Shown piece after piece: positions 33,643-43,308 of a DNA stretch of 64,000 nucleotides. Every line of letters starts with the position of its first letter. The stretch's first letter is position 1. The stretch is taken from contig CP142457.1 in the NCBI GenBank assembly GCA_038049695.1, positions 21,094,501 to 21,158,500 of the forward strand. Reading direction: 5' to 3'. The notes beneath the pieces were generated by a model, which was not told the origin of the DNA, made no database searches, and saw nothing but the letters and a program-made list of their open reading frames with translations. Source of the DNA: Cinnamomum chago. Lineage: Eukaryota; Streptophyta; Magnoliopsida; Laurales; Lauraceae. The translations under genes and the position numbers were made by a program.

Positions 33643-35874
33643 TCAAGTCGACGGCCCTGCTCCTATGTCTTCAATAACGACCACGGCGGCCTCGGCTTGA
33701 GGAGCTTCTTCAACGGGGTCAGGCGTTGGCTCGGAAGGGACTTCGGCCGGAGTGGCAGGGGTCTCGGCCAAGGCTTCATCTAGGGGCTCATCTCCGAGCT
33801 CGGGGAGATTCCGATATATTGGATCATCTGCAGGAACCCCCATCTTCTTCAACACGGCCTTGCAGCCGAGTCGGTACAGCTTCGGGCTGAGTGCTGTGAT
33901 TTGATCAATATAAATTTTCGCAGCTTCCTCAGTCCCCTCCAGGAAGGCGGCATCGACCTCGGCTTTTGTCGATGCAAGGAGTTCCTCCTTCGATGCAAGA
34001 AGTTCCTCCTTCGCCTTCCTTTCCAGCTCCAGCTCGGCCTTGAACCCCGCCGACCTCTTTTCCTCTGCCTGGAGCTTCGTTTGCCGCTCGAAGCTCTCTG
34101 ACTTTGCTTTGCAGAGGTCGCTGGCCATTATATCTGATTGAGCATTGAGCTCTGCAGTCTTGGCCGCCTCCACCTTCAGCTCCTCCTTGGCCGCCTTCAG
34201 TTCGGCTTCGGCTCTCTGCTTTTCCTTTGCTAGGCGGGCCAGCCGGTTCTCCTCTTCCGTTATTCTCTCAGCGACTATCTGGAGCCTTTGGACAGCCTGC
34301 AGCGGAGCAAACAAAAAAAAACTCAGCACGAAAGCAAGAAATATCAAAAGACAGAAACACCTGTGACCAGGAAAGTCGGGCACTTACAGCGAGGGAATGC
34401 TGTATGGTCCTCATAAGTAGCAGGGGGGAGTCTTCCGACCTGTGCCTCTCCATGTCCCTGGGGAGTGCACAGGCTCGGCTGAGCGCCGCAATGACATCCG
34501 GGCTCCCCACCAGTCTGTCCTCAGCATTTAGGGGCCTCCCCTTCCTCAGCTCCATGTCCGGCCTGAACTCGGCCGGCTCGGCACCCGAGGACGTTGCCGC
34601 CTGGGGCTCGGAGCGACTCTCCGCCAGAGGAACCGCCGGAGTGGGCACCACTTCCACTGCCCTCTCCCTCGCAGCTTGGGGTGGGGGTGAACGTTGCCGT
34701 GATCGCTCCTCCTGATCCAGCCCCTTCCCCTTCGCCTTTTTCCTCGGCCTCTCGCTTTCCGAGTCTGGGGGAGGTCGGGCCTCAACTCTGGCAGGGACGA
34801 TGGTCCCGAAGGAGGGCGGGGCAGTGCGGGGTGCGGCAGCCTGTCTACCGCTACCGACGACGGCGTCCGCCAGATTCCGCGGCTGAAACGCGGGCCTACG
34901 CCTCTCCATATTGTCGACTTCGGCCTCGGCGCCGGAAGAGTAGTTCTCAACTTTCCTTGTCGGAGAGTCTACCTCGGCTCCGGAGGTATATTCTTCAATT
35001 TCCCTTAGCGGGATGCCCGTGACCACGGCCAACGTTGCGGACGCTTCCGCAACCGTGACGGTCCCGCTGGTTTCTGCTAGATCGGGGGCGAATCTCTCCG
35101 GGTTGCCGGATTTCCGTGTATAAGACACGTATCTCGGCTCGTACTTCAGGAGAGAGTAGGCAGCTCTTGTGTGGTGGCCGTGGTAGCAGTACACCTTGTT
35201 CAGCCAAGGTGAGTGCCTTCTCCAACCATTCAGCTGGGCTTCGCGCTTGCGTTCGGAAAGGCCTGCGAAAAACAGCCAAGTTAGAATCCGGCAGCAGAAA
35301 TCAAACATAAGAAGAAATCCGAAACCCAGGGAGTTAGGTCTTTACTCGGTGGAGTCCCGAAGCGTCGAGGGACTCGGACCCTCCTAGCTGCTTCGGTCTC
35401 GGTCTCGCCGAACTCCCAGTTTCCCGAGACGAGCAGGCGGTCATCTCCGGCGTATTTATTGGAGTCCTCCAACGCCGTGACGAGGGGTTGGCACTTGGCC
35501 TTGACACGAAGATAGTAGGTGACCCCCTCCCTGGACTTGCAGAGGTCATATATATCCTCTATATCATGGACGCCGAGGCCGATGTCTAGAATCTTATTCA
35601 GCTCGGCGATGCCCATGATGATTTTATACCCGTTGGGCATCAGCTGGCAGGGGCTAAGGTTCCAGGTCTCCAAGCAAGACCTAAGAAGGGGGGCCACGGG
35701 AAATCTGACCCCACCCTCGATCAAGGCTATCAGGGGAAACGGCATCCAGCCGTTGCGAAATGAGTAGATGGAGGGGTCGGCTGCCATGATCTGGACATCG
35801 TCTGGGATCATGTAGACTCTCCTAAGAGTTGCCAGGCCCGACTGGGAATCTATCCAATGGGTGAAAATCCCCAT
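33643..35874 (-). CDS. Antisense three-exon gene inside the Tat element (685 aa)
   Basis: Exons read 35874-35346, 35262-34388 and 34296-33643. The introns are 83 bp (GTAAAG...GCAG) and 91 bp (GTAAGTG...CTGCAG). All junctions keep frame, giving 686 codons with the stop. The first exon resembles the plant 'putative gypsy type transposon' domain (PF04195 style), with PFPLIALIEGGVRFPVAPLL and LSPCQLMPNGYKII. Exon 2 is a Pro/Ser/Arg-rich linker with a basic RPRKKAKGKG stretch that could be a nuclear signal. Exon 3 starts with a long Glu/Lys/Ala coiled coil (about residues 470-600) and ends acidic. Function is unknown. Extra antisense ORFs between pol and the 3' LTR are known in the Tat lineage. 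The start codon choice is inferred: it is the first ATG of the long frame. Confidence 0.75.
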
Positions 35875-36560
35875 CTCTGAATCTAAGGAACCCTAACAAT
35901 CTCTAGAGGTCTGAACTGTGGAAGGACCTGAGGGACAGAGGAGATCCTAAGAAGGGTTTAGGTCAGAAATACAAAATGGAAGAGAGGAGAATCGAGGCAG
36001 AGAGACTCACAGACTCGGGCGAAATCACAACTCACGCCGTTGATCCCTCACTGGTCCTAGAGAAAGTCCTGGACGAAGCTAGGAGGCGACGGAGGTGGTT
36101 CTGGCAGTGAAGGTTCCGGCGAACAGAGGTTCTAGCAGAGCTTCGACAAGGTTCGTTTGCAGAGATGACAAAGGGAGAAGACAGAAGTGAATATAAAGGG
36201 GAGGAATGGGCGCCATTCCGGAATTCGAAGCGGGACACGCGTGAGACGTCGCCTCGGCTTGCGTCGCACGCCCCCTCGAAAAGACAAGAGAGCCTACCAG
36301 GCAATGACGCGTGGCGCTGTTGCGATGATGGTTCGCCTTCCCATACTAATCATAGCCCCGCATTTATTGCCCCCCTTATTATCTCTGGCAGACGAAGCAG
36401 CGGCGGCGTCTGGCGCCGAATGAATCAGAACCCTTAAACAAAAGCGGATGGAAGGCGAGCACTATCCGTCTCGGGAGACCGGTTCGGTTCTTAACCCTAG
36501 AGGAGGGGATCAGTCCAGCTCTTAACCCTAGTGCCCGAGAGAGCCCTAGAGGTCAAGAAC
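35875..36560 (-). promoter_or_regulatory. Likely promoter region of the antisense gene
   Basis: A gene-free 0.7 kb between the antisense start codon and the 3' LTR. On the minus strand CTTTATATTCAC near 36188-36199 is a possible TATA box, about 315 bp upstream of the ATG. No strong core promoter can be proven from sequence. Confidence 0.3.
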
Positions 36561-36571
36561 TGAGGGGCTAT
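36561..36571 (+). promoter_or_regulatory. Polypurine tract of the Tat element
   Basis: CTGAGGGGCTA sits directly before the 3' LTR, the position used to prime plus-strand DNA. It is short and interrupted by pyrimidines. Confidence 0.55.
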
Positions 36572-37286
36572 TGTGTGGGGGCCCATTTCGTGAACCAGTT
36601 TCTCTTGGTCTCGGCTAGGGTGTGCTCGGTTAGCTACTGTATGGGGGACCACGTCCCTTGATCTCGGCTACGATCTGATCCATATCGGTCTCGGCACCAC
36701 ATGCTGGTCTCGGCCAAACAAAGTTCAGTTCGGCCGCGCATACCGTTCGGTCTCGGCAACGCAAGCTCGGCAATGCAGTATTGCGCTTGCAGCTAACAGC
36801 CACGGCCCTGTCGTGGCTAGGCCCAAGGAAGGGATCTGATGGGACTTCAGCCACCACCAGATCAGGGCAAGATCAGGCCCAATGTGACTGGCATTAAATG
36901 TAGTGTGGGCTGATCGGACCCACATTAAATGCAAAGAGGGCTATGATGGACCTTCATTAATGACTTTGTGGGCTGATGTGACCCAGGTCACATCACCAAG
37001 CCCACTGGCACTCACCCCAGACTGTTCCATATATAAGGCACGAGCCAAAGGGAGCAAGGGGTAAGCATTCTCACAGAGACACTCAGTCTTTCTTCTTCTT
37101 CTTCTTCTTCTCCGATCCATTGCTGACTTAAGCATCGGAGAGCCCTGCGCTGCCTATAGCCAGGGTCCTCTGACCTTTGTCTTTCTCCTCTTTCAGGCTC
37201 AGGTCGTCGCAGCTATCTCCTCCATGCATTGAGTAAGTCCTAAGAGGCATCCTGATCTTGTGAGTATTATTATTTCTGCACTTACA
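36572..37286 (+). repeat. 3' LTR of the Tat element
   Basis: 715 bp, with four transitions against the 5' LTR. It is followed by the TSD AATAG (37287-37291) and then the right copy of the 48-bp target repeat. Confidence 0.95.
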
Positions 37287-37291
37287 AATAG

Positions 37292-37989
37292 CATTTGATT
37301 TATCAAACCAGTTTCATTTTCATTATTGAATAATTGCCATGAGTGAGGTTTGGGACCACTACCAAAAGCCACTAGCAGTGGCTCAGCACCTTTCTCCAAT
37401 ATTCCACAAGTGACTAGCACCAAAACCCGTTCTTCACAGTAGCTGAGAACCCACATAATTTCATTGATCCCCCAGCATCACTTTAGATAACATAGACAAG
37501 CACCAGATGTCAAGAAACCCAACAGCCATACACATCATACCATACACCTGTCAAGACCTTCCAACCCATACACTGCATAGCCAAACTACTACCAGCACCC
37601 CAGAACAATAACCGAACCTTATTTGGATCCACCCAAACCCAAGCCAAGCACTATTGGGTTTGATCTATACCTGACGAAACCTAACTTCAAGATCTTTTGG
37701 CCCTATAAACGTCTATTATCAGTCCCTCTATTTAGGTATCTGATTGCTAGTAATTTAATTCCCATTTGAACATGTGAGCTGCAGGGACTATTGTGCACAA
37801 TTCTGAAAATTCAATTTCTCAATTACACACGTGTCAGATTTATTAAGGACCTGCTTAAGTAATGAGATATACTCCATGTCTACATCATTTATAGCTTCCA
37901 CCAGAGGAAACTCTCTGTAACCTGCAATAATAGAGCAGAGATAATAGAATTTGTTGCTATTATCATCAATTGTCCATGGTCCCTTCTTG
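37292..37989. other. No gene recognised
   Basis: It continues the sequence that was interrupted by the Tat insertion. The right copy of the 48-bp repeat ends at about 37333. The rest holds short open frames only. Confidence 0.35.
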
Positions 37990-38490
37990 TAGTGAAGAGG
38001 CATTACTTTATGACTTGATTTTGATGGAAAATCAGATTTCGTTTTTCATCCTTCAACGCCTATCTATTCTTATAGATGGCGAACACCCTCCATTGGCAGA
38101 AAGTGTTGTAAAGTTCCTTATAGGCAATTTCACCACCGTGCCGGCTAGCGGATCCGCCATCTACTTGATTTACAACATGCAAGTTACTACGTTCACTACC
38201 CCAGTGAGTATACAATGCCTAGTCAAATCCCTCGGATCCCTTGTGCTTCCAAACTTGAAGAAAAAGGAATTAGGTTCAGAGAAAGGGATGTTGGTTTTTT
38301 GGGCATACAGTTTGAGAATGGAGTGATTCACATCCCCAATATATTGATTTGGGGCAAGACAAAGATATTGTGATATTGTATCTCAACCTCATTGCACTCG
38401 AGTAATGTTATCCTCACTCCCAAAAATTCATCACAAGATATGCCTTTTTCATGGATTGCCTCATCAACACTACCAAACGTAGAGAAGAAA
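37990..38490 (+). pseudogene. DUF247-family relic
   Basis: DUF247 proteins are a large plant family, some of them membrane-anchored. The first frame reads LLYDLILMENQISFFILQRL, the family hallmark. A second frame from about 38220 reads KLEEKGIRFRERD and FENGVIHIPNI. A third stretch, near 38389-38480, has NLIALE, a stop, CYPH and then FMDCLINTTK. The order matches the middle of the family, but one frameshift, at least one stop and the missing ends show a pseudogene. The upstream part was not found between here and the Tat element. Confidence 0.7.
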
Positions 38491-38510
38491 AGAAGAGGCC
38501 TTGATCATGC

Positions 38511-38517
38511 AGAGAGG

Positions 38518-38556
<39 letters not shown>
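38511..38556 (+). repeat. (GA)n microsatellite
   Basis: About 23 GA dinucleotides with two early interruptions, directly after the DUF247 relic. Confidence 0.9.
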
Positions 38557-38558
<2 letters not shown>

Positions 38559-39878
38559 CTTACCGATGACGACGACCAAGATCGGGCGCGGGGATGACAA
38601 CGACGAAGGGCTCTCCTCTATCTCCTGGACTCCTGCTGATTGCCTCTCTGTAGTTGACGAGAACACAAGGGGACTGGCGAGAATGGGAAGCCAAGGGGGG
38701 ATTCTAATTTTGAGCCTTATATGGGGCGCTCAAAACACCATTGGATTCTTCATCAGATCGGACGGCTGCAACTATCCCTTATTTTATTCATAAGGGAAGC
38801 TTGCACAGGATCATTTCTCTTTTATAATATATGTTAATCATAACTCACTAACACAAATAAAATATATTTTTTCAGATTGAAAAGACCGCATCAAATTCGA
38901 AACTCATCTACATTTACAATATTTGTGACCAACAATGATAAATCACTAAATCAGGTTCTATTGTTCTATGCTTTAATAATTTTTTTAATTCCAAGATCAT
39001 ACTGTATGTTTATTATAGTTAGTATTCATTTTATTTATAAATATTATTAGTTATAATTTATAAATAATAAATATGTCTATTAGAAAATACAATATGGGCA
39101 CTCAAAACTTAAAAAAAAAAAAAAAAAGAGAGAGAGAATAATAGATAATTTGAGGTCTAATTTAGGATTGTCACTTTAGGCCTCAAATTGTCTTAAGCCA
39201 GCCCTGCCTCCTTCCTCGATGATGCTATCTCCCAGTCCGACCTTTGTCATGGCCTCCTCTCCACCATCGGCCACAAGACCTCCTCCGACCAAAACACCCT
39301 CAGAACCCTAACCCTTGCCTCAAAAACCCTACATACTACCATCTCCACCACCAGCCCGGCCACCTGCTCCTCCTCACTCCGCCTTGCCGAGCGGCTCCTC
39401 TCTCTCTCTCTCTCATCCGCGGTGGTGGCTTGGGTGGTGGCTGAGCTGGGGTTAGTTTAGGTATTATTGGGGGTGTGCAAAGAAAATTTTGAAATCTCCA
39501 AACTTCTATGGTGGGTGCAGAGAGAAAGAGAGTGCAGAAAGAAAAATGTGGTGTGCATTTAGAAGCTCATATCATTAATATGATAATATTGAATAGTTTG
39601 GACCATGAATTGGGGGCTATGAAAGTGGAAACAATTAGATCTAGAGGTTGGGTTTTTAGACTTTTTCACAAATTTCTCACAATCTGGAAATTTTATATGA
39701 AATTAAATGTTTTGGTGCTTATTAGTTCAATAGGCAAATTGAATGGTTTGGATTACAAAAGTGACCCCCACAAGAATAACAAATAAATAAATAAAAATAG
39801 ACCATTTACATAACCAGATGCAATCACCATATGAAGATTGTACTTGGGACATTTTGCAAATGGAAGATGTGAAAGTGA
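38557..39878. other. AT-rich DNA, no certain gene
   Basis: It includes an AT-rich segment (38820-39100), an A-run followed by GA repeats (39110-39138) and a C-rich open stretch at 39207-39456. That stretch reads DDAISQSDLCHGLL and AERLLSLS and may be a fragment of a coding exon. I do not recognise its family. Confidence 0.35.
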
Positions 39879-39893
39879 GTTTTACATCTATTT

Positions 39894-41017
39894 TTTTTTT
39901 TGTTGAATGGGTAAATTAGAATAAAAGAAGAGGGGGAAGGGGGAGAAAGAATACAAGGGTCAAGGGACCCACCAAAAGAAAACTACAGGGGTCGATGGAC
40001 CCTCCAGGAACAAAAGAACCAGAAAGTAAAACAAAAACAGAAATGAGAACAAAACAGAGGTGATGGGAGAAGGGAGACAGGTTCCACCAACTATGGGATA
40101 GAACTCCACAAAACGGCTAAGTGCTGGAGGCTGAGGTCATGGAAGCTGAGAGAGCTCTGAGGATGAGGCTTTCAGGAATAGGAGTTAACTGCTGCAGATA
40201 GAAGGAGATGATCTCTGTTAGCTGAACTTGAAAGGAGAGCATGGAGTGTCTGTGATTGTTGAAGATAGCTTCATTGCGAGCTTTCCAAAGGAGATGAATA
40301 ATTGAGATGAATATGGCAGCCATGTGTTTGACTGCTTTAGCATCCATATCTTTGGAGAGGGCCGACCATAAAGAGGAAGCAGAGAAGCTGCAAGGAGAAG
40401 GGACCCCAGCAGCTCGCAGAAACCAGGACCAGGTAAATTTGGCATAATCACAAGTGAAGAAAAGATGATGAACAGACTCTTCAGCCGCGCAGCAGTGAAT
40501 GCATCTGGAGGCAAGGGAGAACCCCAACCGTTTAAGCCTGAAATCAGATGGAATTCTGTTGAGCATAAGGCGCCAACCGAAACAGTTTACTCTATGAGGG
40601 GAGAGACTGTTCCAAATCAACTTGGGCCAGGGGAGAGCTTGAGCTCTATGTCTAATACATTGCCACGCTGAGCTGAAGGAGAGCATTCCATCCTTGGTGC
40701 CTTTCCATCTGAGAGTATCTCTGGTGCCAAGAGTTGGGGAGAGATCCTTCAGGAGGGAGAGAAAGTTCTGCTGAACAGTAGGTGGCAGATGAAGAGGAGG
40801 TTCCCACGATCCAGAGAGGTAGAGGGAAGACAACCGTTGGTCTCTGGGAAAATGAATCCCAGGAAAGCGGCTGGAGATAGGATCACCATCAGACCAGGTA
40901 TCATGCCATGCATAAATACTCTGTCCGTTGCCAAAAATCCAGGTGCTTTCTTGATGAATAATTGGAGCTAGGCGACGAATATTCTTCCATATGCAGGAAC
41001 CGTGTATAGAATTCTCG
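39894..41017 (-). mobile_element. 5'-truncated LINE with a 15-bp TSD
   Basis: It is flanked by the direct repeat GTTTTACATCTATTT at 39879-39893 and 41018-41032. The 3' end is marked by a T-run on the plus strand (poly-A on the minus strand). It retains an open frame of about 300 codons to a stop at 40117, covering the end of the RT protein. This includes the zf-RVT region (SAWQCIRHRAQ, IWNSLSPHRVNCFGWRL, RCIHCCAAEESVHHLFFTCDYA). The polymerase and endonuclease are missing. This is the classic product of interrupted target-primed reverse transcription. Confidence 0.9.
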
Positions 41018-41032
41018 GTTTTACATCTATTT

Positions 41033-41510
41033 AGGTGTATAATTTTCACCCCTTATTTTGGTGAGCTCAAACAAACATGACCGCATGTAACCAAATGGAA
41101 ATGCATCATTTACACATATAAATGAGTGCATACAAAGTACTCGTTAGGCGTGGCCTCATAGGATGAAGATGCTGCATGCACAGGTACTACTAAGATCATC
41201 ATTATTCTGTCTTTATGCTACATCGACAGTGGCCCATGAATTATGCGCTCCTCTCCGTTGACTAGGCAAAACAATCAACACAGCAGCAACTGCACACAAA
41301 ATTCAGGAAAATCGGAACTTCCTCGTCCGAGTCTTCCCACCCAAACCAACTGAAACAAGCTAATTTCGATTACTTTTACACGTATGACGAAAACTCACAT
41401 CTACCCCGTAGGATAAATGGGGCCTACCTTTCCAAGAACAACATAAAAAGACCCCAACCCATCTGAGGAGAATAAAAAAGAAAGCAAGGAAAGCAGAAGA
41501 ACAAGAAGCT
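41033..41510 (+). promoter_or_regulatory. Upstream region of the PCC13-62-like gene
   Basis: The start codon is at 41511. A TATA-like CATAAAAAG lies at about 41441-41449, followed by a purine-rich leader. The LINE insertion ends 480 bp upstream of the ATG, so it may alter distal regulation. Confidence 0.4.
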
Positions 41511-42278
41511 ATGGCTGCCTCTACAATCTTCACTACTACTCTCTCTGTCTCTCTTCTTCTCCTCTTCTTCACCATTCCTACTTCTGCTGATCTCTCTGAG
41601 ATGGGGAAGTCGATATCGGAATATGACATGAATCTACTTGAGTTTCCATTGAACTTGGAGTTCTTACAAGCTGAGTTCTTCCTTTGGGGAGCTTTGGGAC
41701 AAGGCCTAGATCATGTCGCATCCAACCTAACCATGGGTGGCCCGCCTCCCGTTGGCGCAAGAAAGGCGAACCTTGACGCGTTCACCGCAGATATCATCAC
41801 CCAGTTCGCGTATCAGGAAGTTGGGCATATTAGGTGAATTTTGCATGCCATGTCTAGTGCATTACTCATGTTCAACTATATAAGGCTCGGCACTGTGGCA
41901 TAAACTAAATTTTTGCATGGTCCATTCTCACAATAATTGCACTTTAGGACACAAAGATCGAGTTGCTTGCAGTGTTCAAAACAGAATTTCGTTTAGATTT
42001 CTTGTATTGATTATGTTTGTATTTTATTTGGATGGTTGTGATTAAACAGGGCATTAAAGAAGCACGTTGAGGGGTTTCCAAGGCCATTGATGGATCTGAG
42101 CCCGAGTTGCTTTTCTAACTTGATGGATAAGGCATTTGGACACAGCTTGCAACCATCCTTTAATCCATATGCCAATAGCGTCAACTTCCTTCTTGCCTCC
42201 TACCTTCTTCCTTACGTTGCACTCACTGGATATGAGGGCCTCAATCCTCACCTCCAAAGCTCTACTTCTAGGAGGGTA

Positions 42279-42368
<90 letters not shown>

Positions 42369-42862
42369 ATCTCAGTGAGTCTGCAATTGATATCTTTAGA
42401 TCATTCACAAAGCAAGCTTTCAATTGTGAGTAATTGTGAGTCTCTAAACTTTGATTCTGGATGAACTTGTAGCTTTGTGGTGGCCTTCTCGGGGTGCAAT
42501 CTGCTCAGGATGCAGTCATCCGAGCATTGCTCTATCAGCATGCATCATCGAATGTCGAACCATATGGAGTCTCAGTGGCAGAATTCACAAGTAAAATTTC
42601 AGGGCTGAGGAATGAGTTGGGGCACACTGGGAATAAAGATCAAGGCATTGTTGCTCCTTCTTCGGCCACTAGTGAAGAAGGGAAGAATCATGTTGGTAAT
42701 TTACTTGCAGAGAATAGTAACTCCATCTGTTACCAGAGGGCGCCGAAGGAGATATTGAGGATCATGTATGGAAAGGGCACTGCCAGCGTTGCAGGCGGTT
42801 TCTTTCCCAATGGTGCCAATGGCCGAATTGCTAAATCTTATTTGCACAGTGCTGCCTTTTAG
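41511..42862 (+). CDS. Desiccation-related protein PCC13-62-like (ferritin-like), 3 exons
   Basis: Exons are 41511-41833, 42050-42275 and 42473-42862, with GT-AG introns and frame kept at both joins. The product is 312 aa. Residues 1-26 look like a secretory signal peptide (MAAST, then a Leu-rich core, ending near TSAD). The mature part has the ferritin-like family pattern: DMNLLEFPLNLEFLQAEFFLWGALG, FAYQEVGHIR-ALKKHV with the Glu and His of a di-iron-like motif, YLLPYVALTGYEG and GGLLGVQSAQDAVIRALLY. The family is induced by drying in resurrection plants and occurs widely in land plants. Its chemistry is not established. It is the only apparently intact host gene here. Intron 2 starts next to a long CT repeat. 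Confidence 0.93.
42284..42364 (+). repeat. (CT)n microsatellite in intron 2
   Basis: About 40 CT units, starting 8 bp after the intron 2 donor site. Its length is likely variable between individuals. Confidence 0.95.
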
Positions 42863-43308
42863 AAAGGTGGTAAGAATTTTAAGATGAAATTTTGTTAGTA
42901 CCGGAAAGTTTTGAATTCTATGTCTTTAGAGTGAGCTCAAAAATATTTCTTATGTAATAAGGTGAGATTTGAAAGAGAAATTGGCTTGATTCATTTGCAG
43001 TACTTGTTGAACAGTATCTTCTACATTGATGATGAATATGTATTTTGAGCAAAGTCACACAATACCAACCCAGCCCTGCAACTCGCTCGTACAAGATCGA
43101 TCATCTTACTCGCCGAGAGATGCATGAATGCCATTTTTTATTTATATATAAAATGTTGTTGCCCTATTTCATTCTCTGAGACCATGCACACTGTTAAAAA
43201 TAATTATGCAGAAGATTTGTTTTTGGTCCTATGTACCAATGGTCTGGACTGCTTTCTAAGGGACAAGATAATCTATCTTCAAATCAAAATCTAACTTGGG
43301 ACCTTTAG
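42863..43308 (+). other. 3' flank of the PCC13-62-like gene
   Basis: ATGTAATAAGG at about 42954-42964 is a plausible polyadenylation signal, some 90 bp after the stop. No other gene is seen. Confidence 0.4.

Larger units (their letters stand above)
25481..37286 (+). mobile_element. Complete young Tat-lineage Ty3/gypsy retrotransposon, 11.8 kb
   Basis: Two 715-bp LTRs (25481-26195 and 36572-37286) begin TGTGTGGGGG and end CTTACA. The flanking TSD is AATAG (25476-25480 and 37287-37291). A primer-binding site follows the left LTR and a purine tract precedes the right LTR. In between lie one open gag-pol frame (26255-32515), a 49-bp tandem array (32622-33345) and a spliced antisense gene (33643-35874). 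The LTRs differ at four positions only, all transitions, so the insertion is recent. The presence of two RNase H domains places it in the Tat lineage. It looks potentially active except for a duplication in integrase whose effect is unknown. Confidence 0.95.

Noticed and set aside
34227..35022. Plus-strand frames of 162 and 142 aa opposite the antisense gene
   Set aside because: The minus strand has consistent exons with splice sites and a continuing frame. The plus frames are Pro/Arg-rich by-products of the high GC content.
37788..38003. 71-aa minus-strand frame next to the DUF247 relic
   Set aside because: No recognisable domain, and it partly overlaps the relic on the other strand.
42136..42464. 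Frames running through the CT microsatellite with Leu-Ser repeats
   Set aside because: They read through a donor site into intron 2. The spliced model fits the protein family instead.
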